From the NCBI RefSeq assembly GCF_001019615.1, contig NZ_JNBQ01000003.1:248001-312000 (forward strand): a DNA stretch of 64,000 nt. Reading direction: 5' to 3'. The notes under the pieces are model-generated. The model saw only the letters and a list, made by a program, of their open reading frames with translations. It was not told the DNA's origin and ran no database searches. Positions 17,414 to 25,810 of the stretch are shown here, one piece after another; position 1 is the stretch's first letter, and each line of letters begins with the position of its first letter. The DNA comes from Cellulosimicrobium funkei (lineage in GTDB: Bacteria; Actinomycetota; Actinomycetes; Actinomycetales; Cellulomonadaceae). A program made the translations under genes and the position numbers.

Positions 17414-17450
17414 GCCGGGGTCTGGCGCCGAGCGCCGCCGGCACGACAGG

Positions 17451-17786
17451 ATGCCCCGCATGACGCACGGGGGCACGGCAGCGGGACGACGGTGGACCAG
17501 GCGCGCGGGACGCCTCGCGAGCGTGCTGGGGGTCGCCGCGGCGGTCGTCGGCGCGAGCCTGCTCGTCGCGTGGGCGAACCGGTGGTACGTCGCGGAGATG
17601 TTCGCGCGGTCCGCGGGCGAGCCGGAGGGCGCGGACTGGTGGTACGTGTACGACCGTCTGCACCAGGCGCACGCGACGCTCGTCGCGGCGGTCGTCGCGC
17701 TCGCCGTCGCGGGGCTGCTCGGGGCCGTCGGCCGTCGGGCGCGGAGCCCGCGGCCGGGTCCTGCCCTCGAGGCCACCCGATCCTGA
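17451..17786 (+). CDS. Small membrane protein with two transmembrane segments
   Basis: Up to 111 residues: a basic N-terminus, a membrane helix at about 24-42, an outside segment rich in Trp/Tyr (ANRWYVAEMF, then DWWYVYDRLHQAH) and a second helix at about 75-92. The family is unknown. ATG at 17451 or 17460 could be the start; the second gives MTHGGTAAG. It follows the YhgE gene on the same strand by 37 bp and may be in the same transcript. Confidence 0.6.
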   Translation: MPRMTHGGTAAGRRWTRRAGRLASVLGVAAAVVGASLLVAWANRWYVAEMFARSAGEPEGADWWYVYDRLHQAHATLVAAVVALAVAGLLGAVGRRARSPRPGPALEATRS

Positions 17787-17907
17787 TCGCGCCGTGTCAC
17801 CGGCTGCGTCGGCGTGGCGCGGTGCGGGTGTGGGCGGCTGCCGTCAGACTCGCTCGGCAGGACGCGGACGGCGGGAGCCGTCCGTCGGGCGAGGGGACGG
17901 TGCACCG

Positions 17908-18993
17908 ATGGACCAGCAGAAGGCACGAGAGATCAAGTCGCAGCTCGCGGACTACGCGCGCGAGCTCGCGGAGCGGTCGGGCCTGCCGGGCCGGTCGGGC
18001 ACCGCGATCGAGGCGCGCGACGTGCCCGACGCGGCGGAGGTCGTGCGCGCGCCCACCCTCGCGATCGGCCTCGCCCCGCACGACGACGGCGGGTACGCCA
18101 TCGCGGTCCGGTACCGGCTGGGCGTGCCGACGGCGCGCAGCATCGCGCGCAAGGTCGCGTCGGAGGCGGGGGACACGGTCGACGTGCGGCGCACGGGCCG
18201 CATCCGCCCGCTGACCGGCGCAGGTCGGGGTGGTGGTGGCGAGAGCGGGCCCGGCCTGCGGCCTCCGGTCGTCACGGCCTACGCGACCGGCGAGACCGGC
18301 CGGGTGCGGCCGCTGCGTCCGGGCGTCTCGATCGCCCACGTGGACGTCACCGCCGGGACGCTCGGCGCGTTCGTGCGCCTCGGCGAGCCGCCCGTGGAGG
18401 GCGCGGACGCGGCGTCGGTCTACGCGCTCTCGAACTGGCACGTGCTCGCGGGGTCGCCGTCCGCGCGGGTCGGGGACGTCGTCGTGCAGCCCGGTCCCGC
18501 CGACGGCGGCAGCGCGCCCGACGACCGCGTCGGGACCCTCGCCGCGCTCGTCCCGCTGGAGGCGGGCGTCACGCAGACCGTCGACGCCGCCGTCGCGCTC
18601 CTCGACGACCCGACCGTGGACGCGGAGTACCCCGTCGGCCGGGTCACGGAGACGGCGGTCGCGCTGGGCGGCGAGGCGGTCGGCAAGTCCGGCCGGACCA
18701 CGGGCGTCACGACGGGCCGCGTCACGGCGATCGAGCTCGACGACGTCGTGGTGGGCTACGGCGACGGCCTCGGCGCGCTGCGGTTCGACGACCAGATCGA
18801 GGTCGAGTCGACGGGCGACGGGCCGTTCTCGCGCGGCGGCGACTCGGGGTCGCTCGTGTACCGGGAGGACGGGGTCGCGCTGGGGCTGCTGTTCGCGGGG
18901 TCGGAGACGGGCGGTGCGAACGGCACCGGGCTCACGTACTGCAACCCGATCGGGACGGTGCTGGAGCGGCTCGGCGCGACGCTGCTCGACTGA
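17908..18993 (+). CDS. Trypsin-like serine protease with N-terminal extra domain
   Basis: A 361-residue protein with a chymotrypsin-type core. His178 is in LSNWHVLAG, Asp226 in TVDAAVALL and Ser313 in GGDSGSLVY, in the correct order for family S1/S46-like proteases. Residues about 1-115 form a separate alpha/beta domain (LAIGLAPHDDGGYAIAVRY). There is no secretion signal, so the enzyme is either cytoplasmic or exported by an unusual route. A Gly-rich linker (GAGRGGGGESG) joins the domains. The ATG at 17908 follows a GAGGGG ribosome binding site. The next gene encodes a small free protein that resembles the N-terminal domain. Confidence 0.83.
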   Translation: MDQQKAREIKSQLADYARELAERSGLPGRSGTAIEARDVPDAAEVVRAPTLAIGLAPHDDGGYAIAVRYRLGVPTARSIARKVASEAGDTVDVRRTGRIRPLTGAGRGGGGESGPGLRPPVVTAYATGETGRVRPLRPGVSIAHVDVTAGTLGAFVRLGEPPVEGADAASVYALSNWHVLAGSPSARVGDVVVQPGPADGGSAPDDRVGTLAALVPLEAGVTQTVDAAVALLDDPTVDAEYPVGRVTETAVALGGEAVGKSGRTTGVTTGRVTAIELDDVVVGYGDGLGALRFDDQIEVESTGDGPFSRGGDSGSLVYREDGVALGLLFAGSETGGANGTGLTYCNPIGTVLERLGATLLD

Positions 18994-19069
18994 CCGCGCC
19001 CGGCACGGGCTCCTGGCCCTGCCGCGAACGCCCCGACGGGCGCACAATGGGTCCGGGAGGTGGTTCGCC

Positions 19070-19330
19070 GTGGCGACCCTCGAACGAGCCCGCGAGGCCA
19101 AGGCCGCGCTCCGCGACGAGCTGGCAGGCCTCGACGGCGTGACCGGCGTCGGGATCGCCCGCGCCGACGCGTCGGGCGCGCCCGTGCGCGGTCCGCGGGC
19201 GCAGGACGTCGTCGACGACTGGTTGCTGCGCGTCAACGTGACCTCCGACGAGGTCGACGTCCCCGAGACCGTCGACGGTGTCGAGGTCGAGGTGCGCGTC
19301 GTCGGCCAGGTGAGCGCCTCGCGCGCCTGA
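19070..19330 (+). CDS. Small alpha/beta protein resembling the protease N-terminal domain (86 aa)
   Basis: Starts at a GTG with GGGAGG 10 bp upstream. Its pattern is a helix (ERAREAKAALRDEL), then GVTGVGIARAD, a loop, WLLRVNV, then VPETVDGVEVEVRVVGQV. This helix-strand-strand order matches the N-terminal part of trypsin-like proteins of the kind encoded just upstream. It may therefore be a free pro-domain, inhibitor or chaperone of that protease. The homology is inferred by pattern only. Confidence 0.7.
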   Translation: MATLERAREAKAALRDELAGLDGVTGVGIARADASGAPVRGPRAQDVVDDWLLRVNVTSDEVDVPETVDGVEVEVRVVGQVSASRA

Positions 19331-19345
19331 GCCTCACGCGCGGGG

Positions 19346-19385
19346 CGTGCCCGGCACCGCACCAGGAGGTGCAGCACCGGGCACG
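19346..19385. terminator. Bidirectional hairpin terminator
   Basis: Outer arms CGTGCCCGG/CCGGGCACG (19346-19354 and 19377-19385) and inner arms GCACC/GGTGC lie between the convergent small protein gene and copA. No T-run follows, as is usual in high-GC actinobacteria. Confidence 0.7.
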
Positions 19386-19412
19386 GGAGGTCCCGATCTC
19401 GCGGTCCTGCGG

Positions 19413-21731
19413 TCAGACGCCGGCGAGCTGCGCGGTCGGCGTGGTCGGGGTGGTGGCCGTCGGGGCCGGGCTCGTGGCCCGGCTGGAGAACGACCGCAGC
19501 CGCAGGCTGTTGCCCACGACGAAGACGCTGGAGAACGCCATCGCGGCTCCCGCGAGCATGGGGTTGAGCAGGCCGAGCGCGGCGAGCGGGATCGCGGCGA
19601 CGTTGTAGGCGAAGGCCCAGAACAGGTTCACCTTGATCGTGCCGAGCGTCCGCCGCGCGAGGCGGATCGCGTCGGCCGCGGAGCGCAGGTCGCCCCGCAC
19701 GAGCGTGATGTCGGCGGCCTCGATCGCGACGTCCGTGCCCGTCCCCATGGCCAGGCCCAGGTCCGCCTGGGCGAGGGCCGCGGCGTCGTTCACGCCGTCG
19801 CCGACCATCGCGACGACCTTGCCCTCCCCCTGGAGCCGGCTGACGACGTCGACCTTGTCGCGCGGCAGGACCTCGGCGATCACCTCGTCGATGCCGACCT
19901 CGGCCGCGATCCGGCGCGCGACGGTCGCGTTGTCGCCGGTGAGGAGCACCGGGGTGAGGCCGAGGGAGCGGAGCTGGCGGATCGCCTCGGCGCTCGTGGG
20001 CTTGACCGCGTCGGCCACCACGAGGATCCCGCGGGCGCGCCCGTCCCATCCGACGACGACGGCCGTGCCGCCCTGCTCCTCGGCGCGGGCCTTGGCGTCG
20101 GCGAGGTCCCGGGGGAGGTGCTGCGCCCACTCGGCGAGGAGGGACTCGCGGCCCACGAGGACGGCGTGCCCGTCGACGACGCCCTGCACGCCCTTGCCCT
20201 CGACGTTGGTGAACTCCGCGGGCACGGGGAGAGCGCCGACCTCCTGGACGGCGCCCCGGGCGATCGCCCGGGCGACCGGGTGCTCGGACACGTCCTCGAG
20301 CGCCCCGGCGAGGCGCAGGAGCTCGGCGCGGTCGACGCCGGCCCCGGTGACGACGTCGGTCAGCGTCATGACGCCCGTCGTCACGGTCCCCGTCTTGTCG
20401 AGCACGACCGTGTCCACGGAGCGCGTGGACTCCAGGACCTCCGGGCCCTTGATGAGGACGCCCATCTGCGCGCCGCGCCCCGTCCCGACGAGCAGCGCCG
20501 TCGGGGTGGCGAGGCCGAGGGCGCACGGGCACGCGATGATGAGCACCGCGACGGCGGCCGTGAACGCGGCCGAGGCGGGCGCGCCCGCGCCGAGCCACGC
20601 ACCGAGGGTGCCGACGGCGATCGCGATGGCGATCGGGACGAAGACGGCCGAGACGCGGTCGGCCAGCCGCTGGACCTGGGCCTTGCCGGACTGGGCGTCC
20701 TCGACGAGCCGGGCCATCTGCGCGAGCTGGGTGTCGCCGCCGACGCGCGTGGCGCGCACGACGAGGCGTCCGCCCGCGTTGACGGTCGCGCCGGTGACGG
20801 CGTCGCCCTCGCCCACCTCGACGGGGACGGACTCGCCCGTGAGCATCGAGGCGTCGACGGCGGACGTGCCGGCGACGACCGTGCCGTCCGTGGCGATCTT
20901 CTCGCCGGGGCGCACGACGAACTCGTCGCCCACGGCGAGCTCGGAGATCGGGATGCGGGTCTCGGCGCCGTCGCGCAGCACCGCCACGTCCTTGGCCCCG
21001 AGCTCGAGCAGGGCGCGCAGCGCGGCGCCCGCCTGCCGCTTGGACCGCTTCTCGAAGTAGCGGCCGGCGAGGATGAAGGTCGTGACGCCGGCCGCGACCT
21101 CCAGGTAGATGTTCCCGGCGCCGTCGGTGGGCGCGACGGACAGCGTGAACGGGTGCGTCATGCCCGGCTCCCCGGCCGTGCCGAGGAACAGCGCGTAGAG
21201 GGACCACAGGAACGCGGCGCCGGTCCCCACGGAGATGAGGGTGTCCATCGTCGCCGCGCCGTGGCGCAGGTTGGTCCACGCGGCGCGGTGGAACGGCCAG
21301 GCCGCCCACACCACGACCGGCGCGGCGAGCGCGAGGCTGGCCCACTGCCAGTACGTGAACTGGAGCGCGGGGACCATCGCCATCGCGATGACCGGCACCG
21401 AGAGCACCACGGCCCCGACCAGGCGCTGCCGCAGCGCGGTGAGCTCGGGGTCGGCGTCCTCCGCCTCGGCCGGCTCCGGGACCTCGGGGTCCTCGACGCG
21501 GGGGAGCTGGGCGGTGTAGCCCGTCTTCTCGACCTCGGCGATGAGCGTGGCGGCGTCGACACCGTCCGGGACGGTGACCTTCGCCTTCTCCGTCGCGTAG
21601 TTCACGGTCGCGGTGACGCCCTCGAGCCGGTTGAGCTTCTTCTCGATCCGCATGGCGCACGAGGCGCACGTCATCCCGCCGATCTCGAGCTCGACGAACG
21701 TCCCCGGTGACGGGGCGGCCGGTGCTGTCAT
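19413..21731 (-). CDS. copA: Copper-translocating P1B-type ATPase
   Basis: A 772-residue Cu+ exporter. There is one N-terminal heavy-metal domain (C22-A-S-C25), eight membrane segments and the transmembrane metal motif CPC at 401-403. The phosphorylation site is DKTGT (Asp445), and [10 protein letters not shown] lies at about 640. All catalytic motifs are intact. It is the third gene of a minus-strand copper operon after the CopZ-like and secreted proteins. Two CsoR-like boxes before the operon suggest Cu(I)-induced expression. Confidence 0.96.
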   Translation of the reverse strand: MTAPAAPSPGTFVELEIGGMTCASCAMRIEKKLNRLEGVTATVNYATEKAKVTVPDGVDAATLIAEVEKTGYTAQLPRVEDPEVPEPAEAEDADPELTALRQRLVGAVVLSVPVIAMAMVPALQFTYWQWASLALAAPVVVWAAWPFHRAAWTNLRHGAATMDTLISVGTGAAFLWSLYALFLGTAGEPGMTHPFTLSVAPTDGAGNIYLEVAAGVTTFILAGRYFEKRSKRQAGAALRALLELGAKDVAVLRDGAETRIPISELAVGDEFVVRPGEKIATDGTVVAGTSAVDASMLTGESVPVEVGEGDAVTGATVNAGGRLVVRATRVGGDTQLAQMARLVEDAQSGKAQVQRLADRVSAVFVPIAIAIAVGTLGAWLGAGAPASAAFTAAVAVLIIACPCALGLATPTALLVGTGRGAQMGVLIKGPEVLESTRSVDTVVLDKTGTVTTGVMTLTDVVTGAGVDRAELLRLAGALEDVSEHPVARAIARGAVQEVGALPVPAEFTNVEGKGVQGVVDGHAVLVGRESLLAEWAQHLPRDLADAKARAEEQGGTAVVVGWDGRARGILVVADAVKPTSAEAIRQLRSLGLTPVLLTGDNATVARRIAAEVGIDEVIAEVLPRDKVDVVSRLQGEGKVVAMVGDGVNDAAALAQADLGLAMGTGTDVAIEAADITLVRGDLRSAADAIRLARRTLGTIKVNLFWAFAYNVAAIPLAALGLLNPMLAGAAMAFSSVFVVGNSLRLRSFSSRATSPAPTATTPTTPTAQLAGV

Positions 21732-21780
21732 GAGGTCCTCCTTCCGGCCCGGAAGCGCGCTGCCGGGCGTGCGGGTGCGG

Positions 21781-22749
21781 TCAGTGGTCGTGCGTGGCCG
21801 GGTCGTGACCGGTCGCGGGTGCGTCGTCCGGCGCGGGGGCGGGGGCGCCGTCGCCTGTCGCCTCGACGACGAACGCCGCCGTGCGTACCTGGCCCTCCAC
21901 CTGGAAGTCGAGGTACAGCAGGTAACGGCCCGGGGTCGGCGCCTCGACGCCGAACGACACGGTCGGACCCGAGACCTGGCCCGCCTCCGGCTCGTCGCCC
22001 TCGGGGTGCACGTGCAGGTAGGCGAGGTCGCCGTCGCGCAGCGCGACGAGGTGACCGTAGGCGCCGAGGTAGGGCTCGAGCGTCGTGACCGGCTCGCCGT
22101 CGCGCGTGACCTCGACGGTCAGCCGGGAGACGGTCCCGGCCTCGAGGTGCCCGTCCAGCGCGACGTCGTACCCGTCGACCGACGCCGTGGTCGAGACCTC
22201 GGCGTCGCGGACCGGGGCGAGGTCGCCCGCGACGTCGACCGTGCGGGTGAGCGTGACGGCGTCGCCCGCGCTGGGCGCGGCGTCGGCGTAGACGCGGTAG
22301 GTCCCGGCGGCGTCCCAGGTCCAGGGGAGCGACCAGCGCCCGCCCGCGTCCATCACGGGGTGGACGTGCCGGAAGTGCGCGCCGTCGGAGCGTACGACGA
22401 TCAGGTGGAGCCGCTGCTCGTGCGAGACGTCGAACTCCGTGACGGGCTCGCCCGCAGGGTCGGTGACGGTGAACGCCAGCTCTCCGGTCTCGCCCACGGT
22501 CGAGGGAGCCGTGACCTCGCCCAGCGTGTACCCGTCCTGCTCCAGGGACAGTCCGCGCGTCACGTCCGTTCCTCTCGTGCTCTCCTGCTCGGGGGTGTCG
22601 CCCGTGGCGACGTGCTGCTCGGGGGCGTGCGAGGCGGCCGGTGCCGGGGCTGCTCCCTCGGGGACGACGGCGGCGGCGACCGCGGCCGAGGCGGCGAACA
22701 CGACGCCGAGCCCCACGGCGTACAGCCCGATCCGGGCGGGGGCTCTCAT
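21781..22749 (-). CDS. Secreted/membrane-anchored copper-associated protein
   Basis: A 322-residue protein with an N-terminal membrane segment (about 7-28) and no lipobox, followed by an Ala/Pro/Glu-rich linker and a beta-rich domain (about 65-295). His-containing patches ([40 protein letters not shown]) and a His-rich C-terminus ([11 protein letters not shown]) look like metal ligands. Such proteins are common neighbours of copper ATPases in actinobacteria; their exact job is not established. Its ATG overlaps the stop of the CopZ-like gene by 4 bp. Confidence 0.8.
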   Translation of the reverse strand: MRAPARIGLYAVGLGVVFAASAAVAAAVVPEGAAPAPAASHAPEQHVATGDTPEQESTRGTDVTRGLSLEQDGYTLGEVTAPSTVGETGELAFTVTDPAGEPVTEFDVSHEQRLHLIVVRSDGAHFRHVHPVMDAGGRWSLPWTWDAAGTYRVYADAAPSAGDAVTLTRTVDVAGDLAPVRDAEVSTTASVDGYDVALDGHLEAGTVSRLTVEVTRDGEPVTTLEPYLGAYGHLVALRDGDLAYLHVHPEGDEPEAGQVSGPTVSFGVEAPTPGRYLLYLDFQVEGQVRTAAFVVEATGDGAPAPAPDDAPATGHDPATHDH

Positions 22750-22964
22750 GGCACCCGTACCGCCTGGTACCCGGCCTCGTCGACGGCGGCCACGACCGCG
22801 GCGTCGTCGAGGGGCTGGTCGGCCGTGACGACGAGCCGACCGGTGGTCGCGCTGACGTCGATCGCGGTGACGCCGGGCACCTGCTCGACCTCCTCGCGCA
22901 CCGACATCTCGCAGTGGCCGCAGGTCATGCCGGTCACCTGGTACTCGATCTCGACGATGCTCAT
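22746..22964 (-). CDS. copZ: CopZ-like copper chaperone (HMA domain)
   Basis: A 72-residue single heavy-metal-associated domain with the binding motif GMTCGHC (Cys15, Cys18). It is the size and fold of CopZ, which passes Cu(I) to CopA. It is the first gene of the operon (CopZ, secreted protein, CopA), with GAGGAG just before the ATG at 22964. Its stop overlaps the next start (ATGA). Confidence 0.93.
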   Translation of the reverse strand: MSIVEIEYQVTGMTCGHCEMSVREEVEQVPGVTAIDVSATTGRLVVTADQPLDDAAVVAAVDEAGYQAVRVP

Positions 22965-22983
22965 CGCGCTCCTCCTCGTCTCG

Positions 22984-23002
22984 GATACCCCGGCGGGGTA
23001 TC
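22984..23002. promoter_or_regulatory. CsoR-like copper operator 1
   Basis: GATACCCC - GGC - GGGGTATC, a perfect palindrome 20 bp upstream of the CopZ-like start. TACCCC...GGGGTA is the known core of CsoR-family binding sites. Confidence 0.75.
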
Positions 23003-23016
23003 GAACGATCGTGAAT

Positions 23017-23033
23017 ATACCCACCAGGGGTAT
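23017..23033. promoter_or_regulatory. CsoR-like copper operator 2
   Basis: ATACCC - ACCA - GGGGTAT, almost symmetric and similar to operator 1. It lies 30 bp before the divergent thioredoxin/NHL gene, so it could control that gene too. Confidence 0.65.
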
Positions 23034-23062
23034 GTGGGTCAAGGGTCGGAGGTCGCGCGACA

Positions 23063-25102
23063 ATGGAGGACGTGACCACCGAGCGACTTCCCCGCGTCCG
23101 TGCGTCCGAGCTCGTCGGGCGCGGCTGGCTCAACACCGGCGGCCGGGACGTGACCCTCGCCGACCTGCGCGGAAAGGTCGTGGTGCTCGACTTCTGGACC
23201 TTCTGCTGCGTCAACTGCCTGCACGTCCTCGACGAGCTGCGCGAGCTCGAGGAGGCCCACCGCGACGTGCTGGTCATCGTCGGCGTCCACTCGCCCAAGT
23301 TCGAGCACGAGGCGGACCCGGCGGCGCTCGCGGCCGCGGTCGAGCGGTACGAGGTCCATCACCCCGTGCTCGACGACCCGGAGCTCGTCACCTGGTCCGC
23401 CTACGCGGCGCGCGCCTGGCCGACGCTCGTGGTCGTCGACCCCGAGGGCTACGTCGTCGCGCAGATGGCGGGGGAGGGGCACGCGTCCGCGATCGCCGCC
23501 CTCGTCGACGAGCTCGTCGCGGAGCACGACGCCAAGGGCACGCTCCACCGGGGCGACGGCCCGTACGTGCCGCCTGCGCCGTCGTCGGGCACGCTGCGCT
23601 TCCCCGCGAAGGCGATCGAGCTGCCCGGCGGCAACCTCCTCGTCGCGGACGCCGGGCACCACGCGCTCGCCGAGCTCCTGCCCGACGGCGAGACCCTCGT
23701 CCGGCGCATCGGGTCCGGCGAGCGCGGGCTCGCCGACGGTGGCCCCCACGACGCGCGGTTCGCCGAGCCGAACGGGCTGTGCCTCGTCCCCGAGCAGGAG
23801 CGTGAGGCGTACGGGTTCGACGTCCTCGTGGCGGACACGGCCAACCACGCGCTGCGCGGCGTCCGGCTCGACGACGGCCGGGTGGCGACGGTCGCGGGGA
23901 CGGGCGAGCAGTTCATGGTCGGCGGCGTGGAGAACGTCGTCGTGTCGGACGAGGACGGCGCCCGCCGCCTCGGTCCTTTCGACGCTGCGTACACCTACGA
24001 GCCGCTCGACGTGAAGCTCTCGTCGCCGTGGGACGTCGCCTGGTCGGAGGAGCTGCGCGGCTTCGTCGTCGCGATGGCGGGCCACCACACGCTCTGGGCC
24101 TTCGACGGGTGGAAGCTCGGCCTGCTGGCCGGGACGATGAACGAGGGTCTGGAGGACGGGCCGGGTGCGTCGGCGTGGTTCGCACAGCCGTCCGGGATCG
24201 CCGGCGCGGCGGACGGCGCGATCTGGGTCGCGGACTCCGAGACGTCGGCGCTGCGTCGTGTGACCGGGCTGGGCGGTGGCGTCGCCGTCGTGCCCGGCGG
24301 CGTCGAGGTCCGGACAGCCGTGGGGCAGGGGCTGTTCGACTTCGGCCACCGCGACGGCCCGGCCGAGCGGGCGCTCATGCAGCACCCGCTCGGCGTCGCG
24401 ACGCTGCCCGACGGGAGCGTCGTCGTCGCGGACACCTACGATGGCGCACTCCGCCGGTTCGCGCCCGCGGCCGGTGACGCCGGGAGCGTCGGGGACGACG
24501 CGACCGGGACGCGGCTCGCGGGGGAGGTCACGACCCTGGCGGCGGACCTCGCCGAGCCGAGCGGCGTCGTCGTGCAGGTGGGCGAGGGACCGGACGGCGA
24601 GCCGCAGGTGCACCTGCTCGTCGTGGAGTCCGCGGCGCACCGGCTGACCCGTGTCGCGCTGCCCACGTCGCTCGCGGGCGAGGTGCTCGACGGCGGCGCG
24701 CACCGCACGCAGCGCCCCGTCACCGAGATCGGGGCCGGGCCGCTGTGGCTCGACGTCCCGTTCGTCCCGGCGCCGGGGCAGAAGCTCGACGACCGGTTCG
24801 GCCCGTCGACCGAGCTGCGCGTGAGCGCGACGCCGCCCGAGCTGCTGCTGTCCGGGGACGGGACCGGCGTCGAGCTCGGACGTGACCTCGTCATCAACCC
24901 GGAGGTCCGCGAGGGCGTCCTGCACGTGACCGCGCGCGCCGCGTCGTGCGACGTCGTGCCGCTCGGCCCCGACGGCGAGCCCGACCCGGACGTGTTCCCC
25001 GCGTGCCACCTCGCCCAGCAGGACTGGGGCGTCCCGGTCCGCGTGGTCGACCGCGGCGAGCCCGGCGACGTCCCGTCGCTCACGCTCCCGCTGCGCGGCT
25101 GA
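23063..25102 (+). CDS. Thioredoxin-fold / NHL-repeat protein (NHLRC2-like)
   Basis: A 679-residue protein. Residues about 12-165 form an AhpC/TlpA-type thioredoxin domain with the active-site motif FCCVNC (Cys49-Cys52). Residues about 180-500 are NHL-type beta-propeller repeats (VADAGHHALAELLPDG; VADTANHALRGV; VADTYDGALRRF). The C-terminal about 120 residues form a beta domain. The human relative NHLRC2 has the same order, and its activity is poorly known. No signal peptide is present. The gene is divergent from the copper operon with 98 bp in between. Confidence 0.88.
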   Translation: MEDVTTERLPRVRASELVGRGWLNTGGRDVTLADLRGKVVVLDFWTFCCVNCLHVLDELRELEEAHRDVLVIVGVHSPKFEHEADPAALAAAVERYEVHHPVLDDPELVTWSAYAARAWPTLVVVDPEGYVVAQMAGEGHASAIAALVDELVAEHDAKGTLHRGDGPYVPPAPSSGTLRFPAKAIELPGGNLLVADAGHHALAELLPDGETLVRRIGSGERGLADGGPHDARFAEPNGLCLVPEQEREAYGFDVLVADTANHALRGVRLDDGRVATVAGTGEQFMVGGVENVVVSDEDGARRLGPFDAAYTYEPLDVKLSSPWDVAWSEELRGFVVAMAGHHTLWAFDGWKLGLLAGTMNEGLEDGPGASAWFAQPSGIAGAADGAIWVADSETSALRRVTGLGGGVAVVPGGVEVRTAVGQGLFDFGHRDGPAERALMQHPLGVATLPDGSVVVADTYDGALRRFAPAAGDAGSVGDDATGTRLAGEVTTLAADLAEPSGVVVQVGEGPDGEPQVHLLVVESAAHRLTRVALPTSLAGEVLDGGAHRTQRPVTEIGAGPLWLDVPFVPAPGQKLDDRFGPSTELRVSATPPELLLSGDGTGVELGRDLVINPEVREGVLHVTARAASCDVVPLGPDGEPDPDVFPACHLAQQDWGVPVRVVDRGEPGDVPSLTLPLRG

Positions 25103-25144
25103 CGAGGCGCCGCGCACCCATAGTGCGGGGTTGCCCGGGTCGGT

Positions 25145-25726
25145 TCACCCAGCCGGAGCCGCTCCGAGCGCAGCGAGGGTGGTCGAGAGCTCCGAGAACC
25201 CTTGGGCGGCAGTCGGGTCGACGAACCACTGGAGCGCGGCGCCGTTCAGGAGGGCGAGCGAGAGCGAGCCGATCGTCGCTGCCTGGGACGGTGACACACC
25301 GTCGCGGTCGATCCCGAGGACGAAAGCGGCGAGATCGACCCGCGCGCGGTCGTAGGTCGACCTGAACTGCTCGCGGACCTCGACCGAGAACTCTGCCTGT
25401 GCATAAGCCTGGACGCTCGCCCCGATGACGCGGCGTTGCTCCGGGTCTGCGGAGAGGACGCTCTGGAGGAAGCGCTCCAGCCGTTCCGCTGGCCTCCCGG
25501 TGCCGGCGCTGTCGGTCGCCTCGGCGATGCGGTCGCCCCAGTCCTCGATCAGCTGGATCACCGCCGCGTTCATCAACGCGTCCTTGGAGCCGAAGTGGTA
25601 TCCGATCGAGGCAAGGTTCGCGGCGCCCGAGGTCGCGGCGACGATGTCACGCGCCGTCGTGTGTGCGAACCCCCGTTCGACGAGGCACGACCGCGCGCCC
25701 TCGAGGAGATGCTCCCTCTGTCCCAT
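25145..25726 (-). CDS. TetR family regulator
   Basis: A 193-residue regulator with its HTH at about 8-50 (ERGFAHTTARDIVAATSG, then NLASIGYHFGSKDALM) and a C-terminal domain like TetR_C_33 types. It is divergent from the glycosidase gene, and a 15-bp-arm palindrome lies between them, so it probably represses the glycosidase. The ATG at 25726 gives MGQREHLLEGA. Confidence 0.88.
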   Translation of the reverse strand: MGQREHLLEGARSCLVERGFAHTTARDIVAATSGAANLASIGYHFGSKDALMNAAVIQLIEDWGDRIAEATDSAGTGRPAERLERFLQSVLSADPEQRRVIGASVQAYAQAEFSVEVREQFRSTYDRARVDLAAFVLGIDRDGVSPSQAATIGSLSLALLNGAALQWFVDPTAAQGFSELSTTLAALGAAPAG

Positions 25727-25744
25727 GGCGTCGATCCTAGCAAC

Positions 25745-25792
25745 GATCTGTACAGGTGTGTTATACATTTGTTCTGTACACCCGTACAGATC
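25745..25792. promoter_or_regulatory. Long palindromic TetR operator before glycosidase
   Basis: GATCTGTACAGGTGT (25745-25759) and its near-perfect complement ACACCCGTACAGATC (25778-25792) differ by one base. The arms lie 18 bp apart, and the spacer is the most AT-rich stretch in the neighbourhood (TTATACAT), which probably includes a -10 box. Two TetR dimers could bind. Confidence 0.7.
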
Positions 25793-25810
25793 CTGTGAAG
25801 GAGCGCACCC

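Noticed and set aside
17797-21669. Very long open frame on the minus strand across the protease, its small partner and copA
   Set aside because: It runs opposite the protease genes and out of frame with copA; composition is Arg/Pro/Gly-rich and no start signal or domain is seen.
25103-25144. Terminator between the thioredoxin-NHL gene and TetR
   Set aside because: Only a 5-bp stem (CGCAC/GTGCG) is seen, too short to claim.
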